IMG/VR virus record: IMGVR_UViG_3300028772_000011
Span: 1 to 64,000 of that record
DNA length: 64,000 nucleotides
Reading direction: 5' to 3' (one strand)
Source of the DNA: a virus
Position 1 is the stretch's first letter. Each line of letters starts with the position of its first letter. The notes beneath the pieces were generated by a model, which had not been told where the DNA came from, searched no databases, and saw only the letters and a list, made by a program, of their open reading frames with translations. Made by a program: the position numbers and the translations under genes. Below, piece after piece: positions 10,401 through 19,273 of the stretch.

Positions 10401-10753
10401 ATTGGATTTCTGTAAATGAAATTCCACCATTTGTTAATGAAATTAATATGGATTGGGATTTAGTAGTTAAAGAATATACCGATAGGCAAGAATTATTAAA
10501 AACAGGATATTTAAAAATCGAATTTGAAACATATGTAAAAATAATTGATTCTTTAGATGAAGATGATATTAATAAGTTTATTGATGATGGTCAATTCCCA
10601 AAAGAACTATTAGAGTTTTTACTTTTTGATGGATCAACAATGGAATTTAAATCAAAAGAATATGGTGTTGTTATTGGTACTATATATGATATTATAGATA
10701 AAGACCTTTCAAAACAGGATATAGAAGATGATTTAAATTTAGTCGAATATTAA
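7478..10753 (+). CDS. DNA polymerase, family B (T4 gp43-like)
   Basis: This is the replicative polymerase with a 3'-5' proofreading domain, 1091 residues. Exo I is at about 175-180 (EFDLET, D177/E179). Exo II is near 239-250 (TGHNSENFDWNF), and a D-rich YLLDD segment precedes the palm. Polymerase motif A is DENSLYPA starting at D477, motif B is KVFCNSFFG at K568, and motif C is MDTDG with D621/D623. Motif C reads DTDG rather than the usual DTDS. The C-terminal third is long and charged and lies beyond the usual palm and thumb. The gene stands alone, driven by the host-type promoter at 7417, as expected for an early or middle replication gene. Confidence 0.96.
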   Translation: MQEISEERINQFLSGRDQMMGIIAMECGYQDEQVSIIYRHPTAGKKLKKVDFEPFVWAKMEGARKLYIDPKTGKQDKILLQKKLTQFGITVKGLNIHSDDGNTTERLENGYRILFEAKNKMSFNKFLQFFKYGGCDVYGQDKLFLAVLPVEQYMMKSGKRMFKGFEDYDQLLRLEFDLETTGLDPTTDSIEQIGLRSNHGFEQIISITGYTEEEKRDTELRALDQFFQIVHKLKPDVITGHNSENFDWNFIIVRCQMLGTDIAEMSDKYFEIPIYKKKRKTALKLGGEVEYFNQTMIWGHNTTDSIHAVRRAQAIDSNMKKASLKYVSEYSKLKKPNRVYVPGDKISTIWNDTDNDYAFNDSNGDWYLVDDLNALKDGYVIVDGRYIVERYLLDDLYETDKVELRYNQANFLLCKNLPTTFTKVCTMGTAGTWKLVMMAWSYENNLAIPDFAPAGKFTGGLSRLFKVGFVESVAKLDENSLYPAITLTWDIKPSLDITNVMMSFLGYFLDKREISKGLKNEASNKIDELKEKIESIQPESDEYSEIKKEIYQWESVYNLNDKKQIVQKVFCNSFFGSFGAPNLFPWGDLLCAEKITCIGRQSLRLMTKWFGDRGYEAIVMDTDGINFSLPKHYDFSTKGKNQRTYIGKGLNRNTVEGEVYYGVDADVAEFADLFLRGKMGLESEDFCISTLNFSRKNYADQFSNGKIKLVGNSIKSKRMPLYIEKFLDIGIKQLLNNNGKEFLTGYYDYIDRIYNYNIPLIEIASKGRIKKSIKDYIINCKGVNKKGTPNSRQAWYELCIKHDITPEMGEIIYYINIGTKKNDGDVKREKIYKIGDDGKFEMQDSKDKNGELLLTPKGKQKREKIVIGEEIKLNCIMIPSSLIESGASFTDLIGTEFEGVDYNVVKYLDQFNNRINPLLVCFHPDIRNNILSVNPKTRQYFTEKESKLTSGMPNKPEDQDTYEQLMKMEDKEIKYWISVNEIPPFVNEINMDWDLVVKEYTDRQELLKTGYLKIEFETYVKIIDSLDEDDINKFIDDGQFPKELLEFLLFDGSTMEFKSKEYGVVIGTIYDIIDKDLSKQDIEDDLNLVEY

Positions 10754-10759
10754 TAATAT

Positions 10760-10786
10760 GGTTGTAACTTGATTTAAGTTACAACC
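10760..10786. terminator. Hairpin between convergent genes, probable terminator
   Basis: An 11-base perfect stem, GGTTGTAACTT / AAGTTACAACC, has a 5-base loop just after the polymerase stop. The following bases are only moderately T-rich, so termination efficiency is less certain than at other sites. Confidence 0.6.
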
Positions 10787-10802
10787 TATGTTATTAATTT
10801 AT

Positions 10803-10889
10803 TTACACTCTTATCAAACGAAGAGGACAACCAAAAGTTTTTAATACTGCAATAGTAGCATTAGTATTAGAATTATAATTTAAATCCAT
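10803..10889 (-). pseudogene. Remnant duplicate of a FISUMP tail-fibre C-terminus
   Basis: A minus-strand frame from ATG (10889) to TAA (10803) encodes 28 residues ending in GCPLRLIRV. The fibre gene just upstream ends in ACRSLRLIKV, and the two tails also share an N-Y-x-N/S-N pattern about 20 residues earlier. The fragment therefore looks like the last piece of a second FISUMP domain, left by recombination or replacement of the fibre tip. The DNA copies differ at many synonymous positions, so the duplication is old or came from a different fibre. Confidence 0.55.
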
Positions 10890-10895
10890 AGCTTA

Positions 10896-13559
10896 TTATA
10901 CTTTTATGAGACGTAATGATCTACAAGCATTAACATATAGAGCCGCATTAACTGAACTTAAATTACCATTAGCATAATTACATTTAAATACATACTTATC
11001 TACAGTGTAGAAACCACAATCACCAGTTAATCCAGAAAAAGTTCCTACAACAGCATCCGTACCTCCACTACCCAATGCACTAAATCCACTACTATTATCA
11101 GCCCCTATATTAGGTGTATTCCAATAGCTTAACCCTTCTTTTTTTAATTTTCCACCACTGATATCATCTCCTCCTAGAGTTGTACTTAATGCAGTAAAAT
11201 CAGTTTGTGTGGGTACTTTCCAACCCCAAGGAGTTGTTGGGTTAGTATCATTATAATAGTCTATGTCCATTTGTAATAATTTAACAGCAAACCAATTGTA
11301 TAATTTACCATATACAGCTCCAATGGAAGCATCATTATTATAATAACACCACATAGCTGCTGCTTTTACTGCTTCGTAAGTTTTTTGTGTTATTGTTCCA
11401 GTTGTCTGGCCATAAATAGCATCATAAAGTTCTTTAGCCCCTGACCTCCCAATTTGCTGTACGGAAACTGAATCAAAAGAAATACCATGTCTGTCAGTAA
11501 TAGTATCTCGATTAGCATAAAAACTCAAGCCTAAATTAGCTGTAGGGGCTTTATACATCATAGTATATAATGTCCAATCTGTAGAAGATATAGTAAATAA
11601 TGTCAAACTTATACTGGAATCAGTTACAGCACCTCCAGTCCCTTTCGTGTTCTTAGCATAAAAAGATATTTTATACCATAATCCTATTGATGTAGCTGGA
11701 TATTGATAGATTACCCCAGTATTACCTGCTATGTTTGTTATAGTTTGTGACGAAGTACCTTCATATGGATCTATTATATTTGAACTTGTATTCCCTCTCG
11801 TAGAAAACCATCCAGGAGCTACACCATTTACATAAGCCCCTTCCATAGTTCCATTAACAATTTTCTCTGTATTACTATTAATAGTTACATTATTAATCAA
11901 ATTACCTTGTGGTGTACATGTCATCTCACAATTAGAAGATTGCCATTGTTGAGTACCTATTGTAACATTTGGTATATCAGGGTATAGATTCTTAATAAAA
12001 TTTGACTCTGTTAAAACTTGTACTGGTGTTAATGCTTGTGAACGTATAATATGAGCTGCTATAGAACCTTTAAATGGAGTTTGATTAGTAACAGCGGTCA
12101 TTAAACAACTTAAATTAATAGAAGTTATAATACTAATGGTTTCAAATAACACTCCATTTATAAAAATATCTAATGTATTATCTCCCTTAGCAATTATAGT
12201 AATTATTGCATTTTTACCTATTAAAAAGTCTACCTTTTTTGTTGTTGCTTTTACTGTAAATAGTGAATTTCTTATTTTTAAACTTGATGCATTATCAATT
12301 CCAAACAAACTTCCACCACTACTATTGTCACTAACATAAAAATTGGAAGTAACTCCTCTAAATGTCATAGCATTAACCAAGGTAGTTATACTCCAAGCAT
12401 CTGTATCAGTAAAATTAATAGTTGGATGTAACAGATAATTTAATCCTTCATTAGTATTCTTAATATAAGGATTTTCATTTGGAGCAATAGTTCCAAGATA
12501 ATAAGGATATGAAGAATTCCCAACACTCGACAAATCTAAAGGATCACCTGATAATACTTCTTTAATTGATACATTATCAAGACTTAACGAAGCAGCACCA
12601 GCAGTCATTATCCATAATGTTGTAGATGTAGCAACAAAAGTTTCTGAAAACATACCATTATTTTTCCTCGGTGTTGATACTCCAGTAGTTGGATTTAATA
12701 GAATGACCCCTGATGCATAATTAGAAATTTCAAACACTATCTTATATTGTTTTCCAACAGTTAATACATTAGGTTGATTTAAGTTTACTGCTGAGGATAC
12801 TAAATAATTTGCAGTTCCTCCACTAATAGTAATCCCAATTCCTTTAGACCAAATGGTATCAGTGTCAAATCCACCGTTAGCAACTTTTTCAATAGTATCT
12901 AAAACCTCTGTTCCTTGTGGAGTAATAGAGTAAAGTTTTTTGACATTATTAGTTCCAATTGCAAGATTACCCCCAACACCAAGCCAACCTAATTTAATAG
13001 AATTATACATGTTATTAAGTTTGCACAATTTAATGTAAGCAGTTATACTATTACCAAGAACTTCTACTACAGAACAATTATCTATTGATCCTATAAAAGT
13101 ACCACTATTACAAGATATAAAAACATGACCTACAGTAGTAGAGGTTAAAAAACATGTAAATGTGCCATCAGAAGAATAAGAATCTGAACGTACAGTTCCA
13201 CCTTCTAATAATACAGAACAAGTTCCACTAGTATAATTCGATATTGTTAATGTAACTTTATATTTTTTACCTACTCGAATAATTACCGAAGTTGGGTAAA
13301 TATATGTAATAGCTGTTAAACCTCCATTACAGTTTGCAGTTCCTCCTGATATATTCCAATTACTACCTTTTGTCCAGCCAGTATCAGTATCAAATCCACC
13401 ATTGGTTACTAACTCAGGTCCGAAATTAGTGTTATCCCCTAACACTCCACCATCCGCTACAACCCTATCTTTATAGGCATTAAATAGAGATAATGCAGAA
13501 TTATAAAAATTCAACATTACTTTACCTGCCATTGCTATTTGTTCTCTAAATAAACTCAT
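10896..13559 (-). CDS. Tail fibre / receptor-binding protein with carbohydrate-binding modules and FISUMP domain
   Basis: Two repeated CBM-like jelly-roll modules start with NGGFDTDT..W (about 50-165 and 225-335). A LamG/concanavalin-like segment follows (about 370-510). A FISUMP domain seems to begin near 530 (IGTQQW), is interrupted by a third CBM-like module (about 560-690, IVNGTMEGAYVNG), and resumes at about 749 (YGKLYNWFAV, GWKVPTQTDF, GGKLKKEG) to the C-terminus SLRLIKV. FISUMP domains are typical of secreted Bacteroidetes proteins. The likely role is binding cell-surface glycan at the fibre tip. It is the last of four fibre genes, 3 bases after the previous stop. Confidence 0.85.
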   Translation of the reverse strand: MSLFREQIAMAGKVMLNFYNSALSLFNAYKDRVVADGGVLGDNTNFGPELVTNGGFDTDTGWTKGSNWNISGGTANCNGGLTAITYIYPTSVIIRVGKKYKVTLTISNYTSGTCSVLLEGGTVRSDSYSSDGTFTCFLTSTTVGHVFISCNSGTFIGSIDNCSVVEVLGNSITAYIKLCKLNNMYNSIKLGWLGVGGNLAIGTNNVKKLYSITPQGTEVLDTIEKVANGGFDTDTIWSKGIGITISGGTANYLVSSAVNLNQPNVLTVGKQYKIVFEISNYASGVILLNPTTGVSTPRKNNGMFSETFVATSTTLWIMTAGAASLSLDNVSIKEVLSGDPLDLSSVGNSSYPYYLGTIAPNENPYIKNTNEGLNYLLHPTINFTDTDAWSITTLVNAMTFRGVTSNFYVSDNSSGGSLFGIDNASSLKIRNSLFTVKATTKKVDFLIGKNAIITIIAKGDNTLDIFINGVLFETISIITSINLSCLMTAVTNQTPFKGSIAAHIIRSQALTPVQVLTESNFIKNLYPDIPNVTIGTQQWQSSNCEMTCTPQGNLINNVTINSNTEKIVNGTMEGAYVNGVAPGWFSTRGNTSSNIIDPYEGTSSQTITNIAGNTGVIYQYPATSIGLWYKISFYAKNTKGTGGAVTDSSISLTLFTISSTDWTLYTMMYKAPTANLGLSFYANRDTITDRHGISFDSVSVQQIGRSGAKELYDAIYGQTTGTITQKTYEAVKAAAMWCYYNNDASIGAVYGKLYNWFAVKLLQMDIDYYNDTNPTTPWGWKVPTQTDFTALSTTLGGDDISGGKLKKEGLSYWNTPNIGADNSSGFSALGSGGTDAVVGTFSGLTGDCGFYTVDKYVFKCNYANGNLSSVNAALYVNACRSLRLIKV

Positions 13560-13562
13560 AAA

Positions 13563-16040
13563 TTACATCCCCCACCATAAATAAATTTGTCCTGCACTAC
13601 GTATCTCACATTGTAAATAATTCGTACTTAATGGTATGTAGTCACTTTGCAATGCTCCATAAATCCAATTGCTAGTGTACCCACTAAATATAGAAGTTGC
13701 TAACGTTCCTCCTGTCATAATAACCTTAAAAGGTTTTTTGATAATTGGATTCATTATAGTAAGAGCTTGATTAGTTCCCATAGTAACAGAGAACTCCTCT
13801 CCTGTAGTCATATCTATATTGAAGCCTGGTAGAGCTACTGTTGTTATAGGTTGATTATATAATCCAACTATATTTCCATTGGCATCTACTTTAAACAAAG
13901 TTACCCATGTACCACTTCCTTTGGTGGCATTAGCTACAGTACACTTTTCAAACAATACAGTACTCATTTGATTAGAGTGTCGTATGTCTCCTACTGCATC
14001 ACCTACAGCTGTAGTTATTGATTGATATACATAACGGAGAGCTAAGTCGCGATAATTTCCTAATGTATTATTATTTATCTCTATAATTCCAGTTGTATTT
14101 TTTTGGAATGACTGAGTAGAATCGGTCATAGACAACTTCGAATATATCATAACATTATTAGAAGTATTTACATAAAAGGAGTTAATACCTGATGTAGGAG
14201 AAAAAAACATAGCGTTACCAGAACCATCAAATGAAAACCACTTGTTATATATCCCGAACCCAAATCCATTATAATTAATACTAAAAGGACTACCAACAGT
14301 GATTGAAGTTGCACTAATATAAGTAGCAATAATACGTTCCTCTGAATTGATTATAATTTTTGCTCCTATCATTGCAGCACTGAATGCCGTACCAATGCCA
14401 GTTATAGTAGTACCATTTGTTGAAATAGTTCCAGAAATAGTCCAAGGAGTAGTATGATAGATTATACCACCATTTTGAGAAACAAACTTAGTTATTTGAT
14501 CATTTGATACAGGTAATGTATTTGGATAAATTGTTTTGAATTTTAAACTAGCAGCATCCCAAACAGATACTCCTTTGTCGATAGGAACCTCTTCACGAGT
14601 AGCTAAAGGTTGAGTACTTCCAACGTCTCCAACTCTTGCTATACCATTATTATCAAATACTAATAATCCATCATTAACTCCATCATATAACTTAGCCCTT
14701 ATACCAACTAACTGTCCTGGAGAAAGTCCTGCAACTGCTAAATCACGAAGTATTATCTCATTTTTAGTTGTTAATACTTGTTCTGCATGAGTTTCGTAAG
14801 AAGCACCTAATTGAGATATGTTCTCTACATGTAAGGTTCCAGCAGCATCCAATAAAACAGAGTGAGTACCATTAACAAGACTTGTTGGGTCTATTGAAAT
14901 TAAGGTTGAATCTATTACTTTATTATCTCCATCAATACATAGATAGTGGTTTGTAAGGTCATCTGTTTGGAATACTCCGTCAGTCAGTCTACAATAATAA
15001 TAAGTGCTACCAAAATAAGCTAAAGCCCCAAAATCACCCACACAATAAGAATACTTACTATTAACTCCATTACAAGAATCTACTCCACCAATACAATTAA
15101 TATAAATACTATCAGGACCGTTAAAAACTTGACCAATACCTCTACAATTTATATGTATGTTATTTACCCCATTAAAGGCATTCTCAAGAGCTTCACAATT
15201 TATATAAGTACAATTACTACCCCTAAAACCAGATTGTCCTGCCTTACAATTAATAAATTTAGCACCTAAAGGAGAGATGGTAGTGAAAGTATTATTTAGT
15301 TTATTTCCACAATTTTCGAATGAACCAGTTAATGACCCACCGCCAGCAAACATCTCTCTGTCTAAACTATTTATATTCTTAAAAGTACCTGAATAAATTG
15401 AACTAGAATTAAATAGAGTACCGCCTATACTATTTATATTTTCAAAGATTCCAGAGAACTCCAAAGCACTATGAAAACTTTCAACACTAGTAACTTCAAT
15501 ATTTCTAAATACTCCAGACAATATAGCATCACTAGTGCCATATATTCTACCTTTACAATTCTCAACCAACAAGCCTGGATAATTACCAGATACAAGTAAT
15601 CCGTTGTGAACGAAATCAAGACCCCTTAATTTTATATTATCTGCCATTACTATACACCCACTGTGACCTATTTTAACATCAGCTTGTCCAGTATCTGATA
15701 CTAAATATATATAAGAAGTATCTAAAACTAATTGTGTGTCCATACCACAGAATCTAGCTTTTATTAAAATATAAATAGGACTATCAGAAGTAGGAGACAT
15801 GGTTTTTGCTATATTATATACTGATTCTAATTCCAGACCATTATCAGAATTACTTTGTCCTCCAAATACTGTTAGATATCTATCCTGATTAAATAAAGCT
15901 GCTGCAACTCCTACATTTTCCTTACCACTTAAATCTACAGCAGGAATAGCTGCTATTAACTGAGCAGCAACTCCTACATCTTCTTTTGAAGTATCATGAA
16001 CCTCAGTCCAAATTCCATTTATTTTTATTTTGTGTTTCAT
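13563..16040 (-). CDS. Tail fibre / tailspike-like protein with right-handed beta-helix
   Basis: The N-terminus has two copies of a KE[D/N]VGVAAxL connector (about 18-28 and 40-50), also found in the neighbouring 1077-residue protein. From about 60 to 345 there are short repeats rich in G, N, C, I and Y (IYINC, FINCKA, GTFKNINS), the look of a right-handed parallel beta-helix as in tailspikes. The C-terminal 450 residues are beta-rich and end in an aromatic tip (YLWWGM). I see no clear catalytic residues for a depolymerase. The start codon overlaps the upstream stop by one base (TAATG), so translation is probably coupled. Confidence 0.8.
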   Translation of the reverse strand: MKHKIKINGIWTEVHDTSKEDVGVAAQLIAAIPAVDLSGKENVGVAAALFNQDRYLTVFGGQSNSDNGLELESVYNIAKTMSPTSDSPIYILIKARFCGMDTQLVLDTSYIYLVSDTGQADVKIGHSGCIVMADNIKLRGLDFVHNGLLVSGNYPGLLVENCKGRIYGTSDAILSGVFRNIEVTSVESFHSALEFSGIFENINSIGGTLFNSSSIYSGTFKNINSLDREMFAGGGSLTGSFENCGNKLNNTFTTISPLGAKFINCKAGQSGFRGSNCTYINCEALENAFNGVNNIHINCRGIGQVFNGPDSIYINCIGGVDSCNGVNSKYSYCVGDFGALAYFGSTYYYCRLTDGVFQTDDLTNHYLCIDGDNKVIDSTLISIDPTSLVNGTHSVLLDAAGTLHVENISQLGASYETHAEQVLTTKNEIILRDLAVAGLSPGQLVGIRAKLYDGVNDGLLVFDNNGIARVGDVGSTQPLATREEVPIDKGVSVWDAASLKFKTIYPNTLPVSNDQITKFVSQNGGIIYHTTPWTISGTISTNGTTITGIGTAFSAAMIGAKIIINSEERIIATYISATSITVGSPFSINYNGFGFGIYNKWFSFDGSGNAMFFSPTSGINSFYVNTSNNVMIYSKLSMTDSTQSFQKNTTGIIEINNNTLGNYRDLALRYVYQSITTAVGDAVGDIRHSNQMSTVLFEKCTVANATKGSGTWVTLFKVDANGNIVGLYNQPITTVALPGFNIDMTTGEEFSVTMGTNQALTIMNPIIKKPFKVIMTGGTLATSIFSGYTSNWIYGALQSDYIPLSTNYLQCEIRSAGQIYLWWGM

Positions 16041-19000
16041 TATTCTGGTAGATTTTGTGGTAAAATGTTGTTGATATCAAATCCTAAAGCAACTAAACGG
16101 TCAATTTCAGGTTGAGGTAGATTATTGTATTGGAAACTAAATCCAGTATTATATATATTTTTTATTGAACTGATATTTATAGATTCAAGATTATTATTCT
16201 GTAAATAAATATAATTCAAATTATTCAGTGAATCTAAACCTATTATATCAATAGGATATACTGATTGATTAATGCTTAATGTTCTTAAATTTGGAGTTGA
16301 AGCCATGTTTATAGATTGTAATTCAGTATTTCCTATTTCCAAATAAAATAAATTATTCAATCCTAATAAATTTATTTCAGTTAATTTATTTCCTCCACAT
16401 GAAACATATTGTAATTCTTGTGATGAACTTAAATCTAAATATTCCAGTTTATTAAAACCACATAATAAGGCTTGTAAATTATTTAATCCTGTTAAATTTA
16501 AAACAGATACTAATAATCCATATTCCTGAGATACATTTAAAATATACACTTTATTTGAGTCTAAAACAGAAGGTAGAATAACCCCATACCCATTCGCCAT
16601 GTCTTGTAGACTAGGATTATCTCCAAATAAAGCACCTAATTGAATATCATTATCCCACCATTCAGTGTGAGGGTTTTTAGAATCATCAAATAACACTGCT
16701 AACTGTTCACTTTGTGGATTGGCATCACGAATAGCCCTTAATATGTCAACATCAGATAGCACAACTACAGGTTCACTAGTATCATACCACACTTTTATAT
16801 TTGGATTAACAGGTTCTTCCGTTCCTATATAAACTTCTTCAAATATTCCACTTGTGTATAATTCATCAATTTCCTGTTGAAGTGTATTAGTCTTATTATC
16901 ATACTCAGTATGTACCCCTTCCACAACAGCTGTAAACTCCTCTCTTGTTGTATACCCGCTTAAATCTACTATCGGTAAATCATCAATTATACTAGCCTGT
17001 ATTCTCTTATTTTCCTTTGGTTGAACATGTATATAATACGGTGTATTTATTTGTCTAGTTGATTTTAATAAATCCCCATTAAGAGCTACATAAGTTTGTA
17101 AAGTTAGAGCATCATCTTTAGATGGAATCTTCCAACCATTGGTTGTATCAACGATACCTTTTCCATTGGAAATAGTATATGCGTTATATAATCTGCCATA
17201 TGTTGATACAATTAATTCATCGGTTGTTAACTCATCGATATATGGTATTATAGAAGTACTCCCAGTATTATCTAATACCCATTGTTCATTGGTTAAATTA
17301 TTATTTATAAGAGACCCATCTTGATAATGAGTTACTTTTAAATTTGAAGTGATCCAAATTTGAGTTCCTATTTTACAAGTATCATATATATTATTATCAT
17401 AATCTTTATAAATTGCTGTAGTCTTACCATCAGGTAATGATAATTCTAAAGTAGTACAATCCCTAACAACTCTTAATGATTGTCCATTATTAGGATGTTT
17501 ATTATCAGTTACATATAAAGATGAATATCCAGCATACAAATTTATAGCTGTATATCCAATAAAACCAGGTGTTTGGGTTGAAGTCCAAATAGAACTAATT
17601 CCACCAACACCAGCGTTTAATGCGGTACCTGTAAATATGCCAGTAATTCCATTTCTAGTACCTCCTGGAATTAAATTAAATCCATATTTATCAATTCCAT
17701 ATATATCTATATTTTGAGAATCAATCCATCTTGGGTGTAATATAGTTGATAAAGGTAATTTTTCCCATTTACTTTGGTCAACTTCAGAAAATAAAGCTGC
17801 TGCCACTCCTACATCCTCCTTACTATCGTGAGCATGAGAAGTTATATTTCCAGTAAGTAAGTTTTCAATTTGTTGTTTGGTAAGAATGTAGTTAGAAAGT
17901 CCGTTTAATTTATTAAGTAAGTTATTAGTTAATACATTCGTGTCGGAATTACTCTCATAACTAAGTTTTATTTGGGCAGAACTCATTACTGCGTTTAACA
18001 TATCTGGGTCAGATGTTTTTACAAAAGAGGCATTAATCCCAACAGAAGTAGCTTGATATACTGCCCACTTTCCATCTCCATCATCTAATATGAAGACAGA
18101 AAATGGTAGTTTTGGTATGTTGTATTCGTTTCTCTCTGGAATCCCAGCTAATACAACTTGCTCTACAGCACCCTGTACTAAATTATATAATTTTTGTAGT
18201 GTATCTCCTGCTGAGGTTACTCCATCTCTAAGGTTTGAAATTAAAATAGCTGCTACACCTGCATCCTCTTTACCACTTAAATCAACTACTGGCAGCCCAT
18301 CGATTATACTAGCATGAATCTTAACTGGAAGTCCATTCCTCTGTTTTGGTTGAATATAATTGTGATCTTCAATTTGTATGATATTATAAACATTCAATTC
18401 ATCATTATTATAAGCACAAACTGCTCCATCAGTACCACTGAAATCTGAACCGATTAATGAGCCATCACGATATTTAGTTTCACATAAGTTTTCAGCTAAC
18501 CACCATTGAGTTCCTATTTTTACGCATTTATATATTTGACCATCATTACCAATATATTCAGCCGTATGTCCTGTAATATTTATTGGATTATCAATTATTG
18601 CTCTAATTGAACACCCTGCTTTTTTATTATCACTCGATGCTCCATTTGATAATGAATTTGTTTGAAAATAATAATCATAAACTCTCAGTGCATTGTTATC
18701 ATTAAAACTATCAGCCAACCACATATAAAAAGTAGAATAATCCCCTAATATAAAGTGAAATGTACCATCAGTCTCTCTATATCCACTAGCTCTTTCATTG
18801 AAACCATATTCATTAGTTGCTGTTGCATTTGGTGCATCCCAATACAAAGTACCTGTTTCTTTTAATTTTTGCCCACCATTACCATTTCCACCTAAAAATG
18901 CATATAAAATATTAAATTCATTTTTAGTTGAAATATGTGCACTAGATGTTGTAATACCTCTTGGATCTGTTGTAGCATACCAATTATAAAGCCTACCATA

Positions 19001-19273
19001 TTTGATAGATTGTACATCGGTAGTTGCATTTTCCCATTTACTCTGTTCAAAATTAACAAGGTCAGAATCATCCACACCATCTTTAAACCAATATTTAGTA
19101 TTTCCATTTATTTCATCCAATATTCGTACTTCCATTGTTGGAAACCTGACAGCTATAGGTATAGTATTTATTGCTTCAGCAATAGATGAATAAGGTCCTT
19201 CCCAAGTATTTACTGGGACAGGATTAACTGGTTGTATACCAAACGGTAATTGTAATCCTTCAGTTATCCCCAT
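16040..19273 (-). CDS. Multidomain tail fibre with split FISUMP segments and leucine-rich repeats
   Basis: FISUMP-type segments occur in an unusual order. An end-type part is at about 91-227 (YGRLYNWYATTD to SIRAII) and a beginning-type part at about 251-275 (IGTQWWLAENL). A second end-type part is at about 526-604 (to SLRVVRD), and a beginning plus middle at about 634-740 (IGTQIWITSNL, YGRLYNAY, GWKIPSKDDA). KED[AV]GVAA connectors sit near 333 and 484. The C-terminus (about 910-1065) is a run of leucine-rich repeats (LEYLDLSSSQELQYVSCGGN type). The most likely role is host-surface recognition. It overlaps both neighbouring genes by one base. Confidence 0.85.
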   Translation of the reverse strand: MGITEGLQLPFGIQPVNPVPVNTWEGPYSSIAEAINTIPIAVRFPTMEVRILDEINGNTKYWFKDGVDDSDLVNFEQSKWENATTDVQSIKYGRLYNWYATTDPRGITTSSAHISTKNEFNILYAFLGGNGNGGQKLKETGTLYWDAPNATATNEYGFNERASGYRETDGTFHFILGDYSTFYMWLADSFNDNNALRVYDYYFQTNSLSNGASSDNKKAGCSIRAIIDNPINITGHTAEYIGNDGQIYKCVKIGTQWWLAENLCETKYRDGSLIGSDFSGTDGAVCAYNNDELNVYNIIQIEDHNYIQPKQRNGLPVKIHASIIDGLPVVDLSGKEDAGVAAILISNLRDGVTSAGDTLQKLYNLVQGAVEQVVLAGIPERNEYNIPKLPFSVFILDDGDGKWAVYQATSVGINASFVKTSDPDMLNAVMSSAQIKLSYESNSDTNVLTNNLLNKLNGLSNYILTKQQIENLLTGNITSHAHDSKEDVGVAAALFSEVDQSKWEKLPLSTILHPRWIDSQNIDIYGIDKYGFNLIPGGTRNGITGIFTGTALNAGVGGISSIWTSTQTPGFIGYTAINLYAGYSSLYVTDNKHPNNGQSLRVVRDCTTLELSLPDGKTTAIYKDYDNNIYDTCKIGTQIWITSNLKVTHYQDGSLINNNLTNEQWVLDNTGSTSIIPYIDELTTDELIVSTYGRLYNAYTISNGKGIVDTTNGWKIPSKDDALTLQTYVALNGDLLKSTRQINTPYYIHVQPKENKRIQASIIDDLPIVDLSGYTTREEFTAVVEGVHTEYDNKTNTLQQEIDELYTSGIFEEVYIGTEEPVNPNIKVWYDTSEPVVVLSDVDILRAIRDANPQSEQLAVLFDDSKNPHTEWWDNDIQLGALFGDNPSLQDMANGYGVILPSVLDSNKVYILNVSQEYGLLVSVLNLTGLNNLQALLCGFNKLEYLDLSSSQELQYVSCGGNKLTEINLLGLNNLFYLEIGNTELQSINMASTPNLRTLSINQSVYPIDIIGLDSLNNLNYIYLQNNNLESINISSIKNIYNTGFSFQYNNLPQPEIDRLVALGFDINNILPQNLPE

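Noticed and set aside
10803-10889. Template repeat of a diversity-generating retroelement next to a FISUMP fibre
   Set aside because: FISUMP C-termini are known DGR targets, but there is no reverse transcriptase in the window. The two copies differ at many non-adenine positions, so this is an old duplicate, not a template/variable pair.
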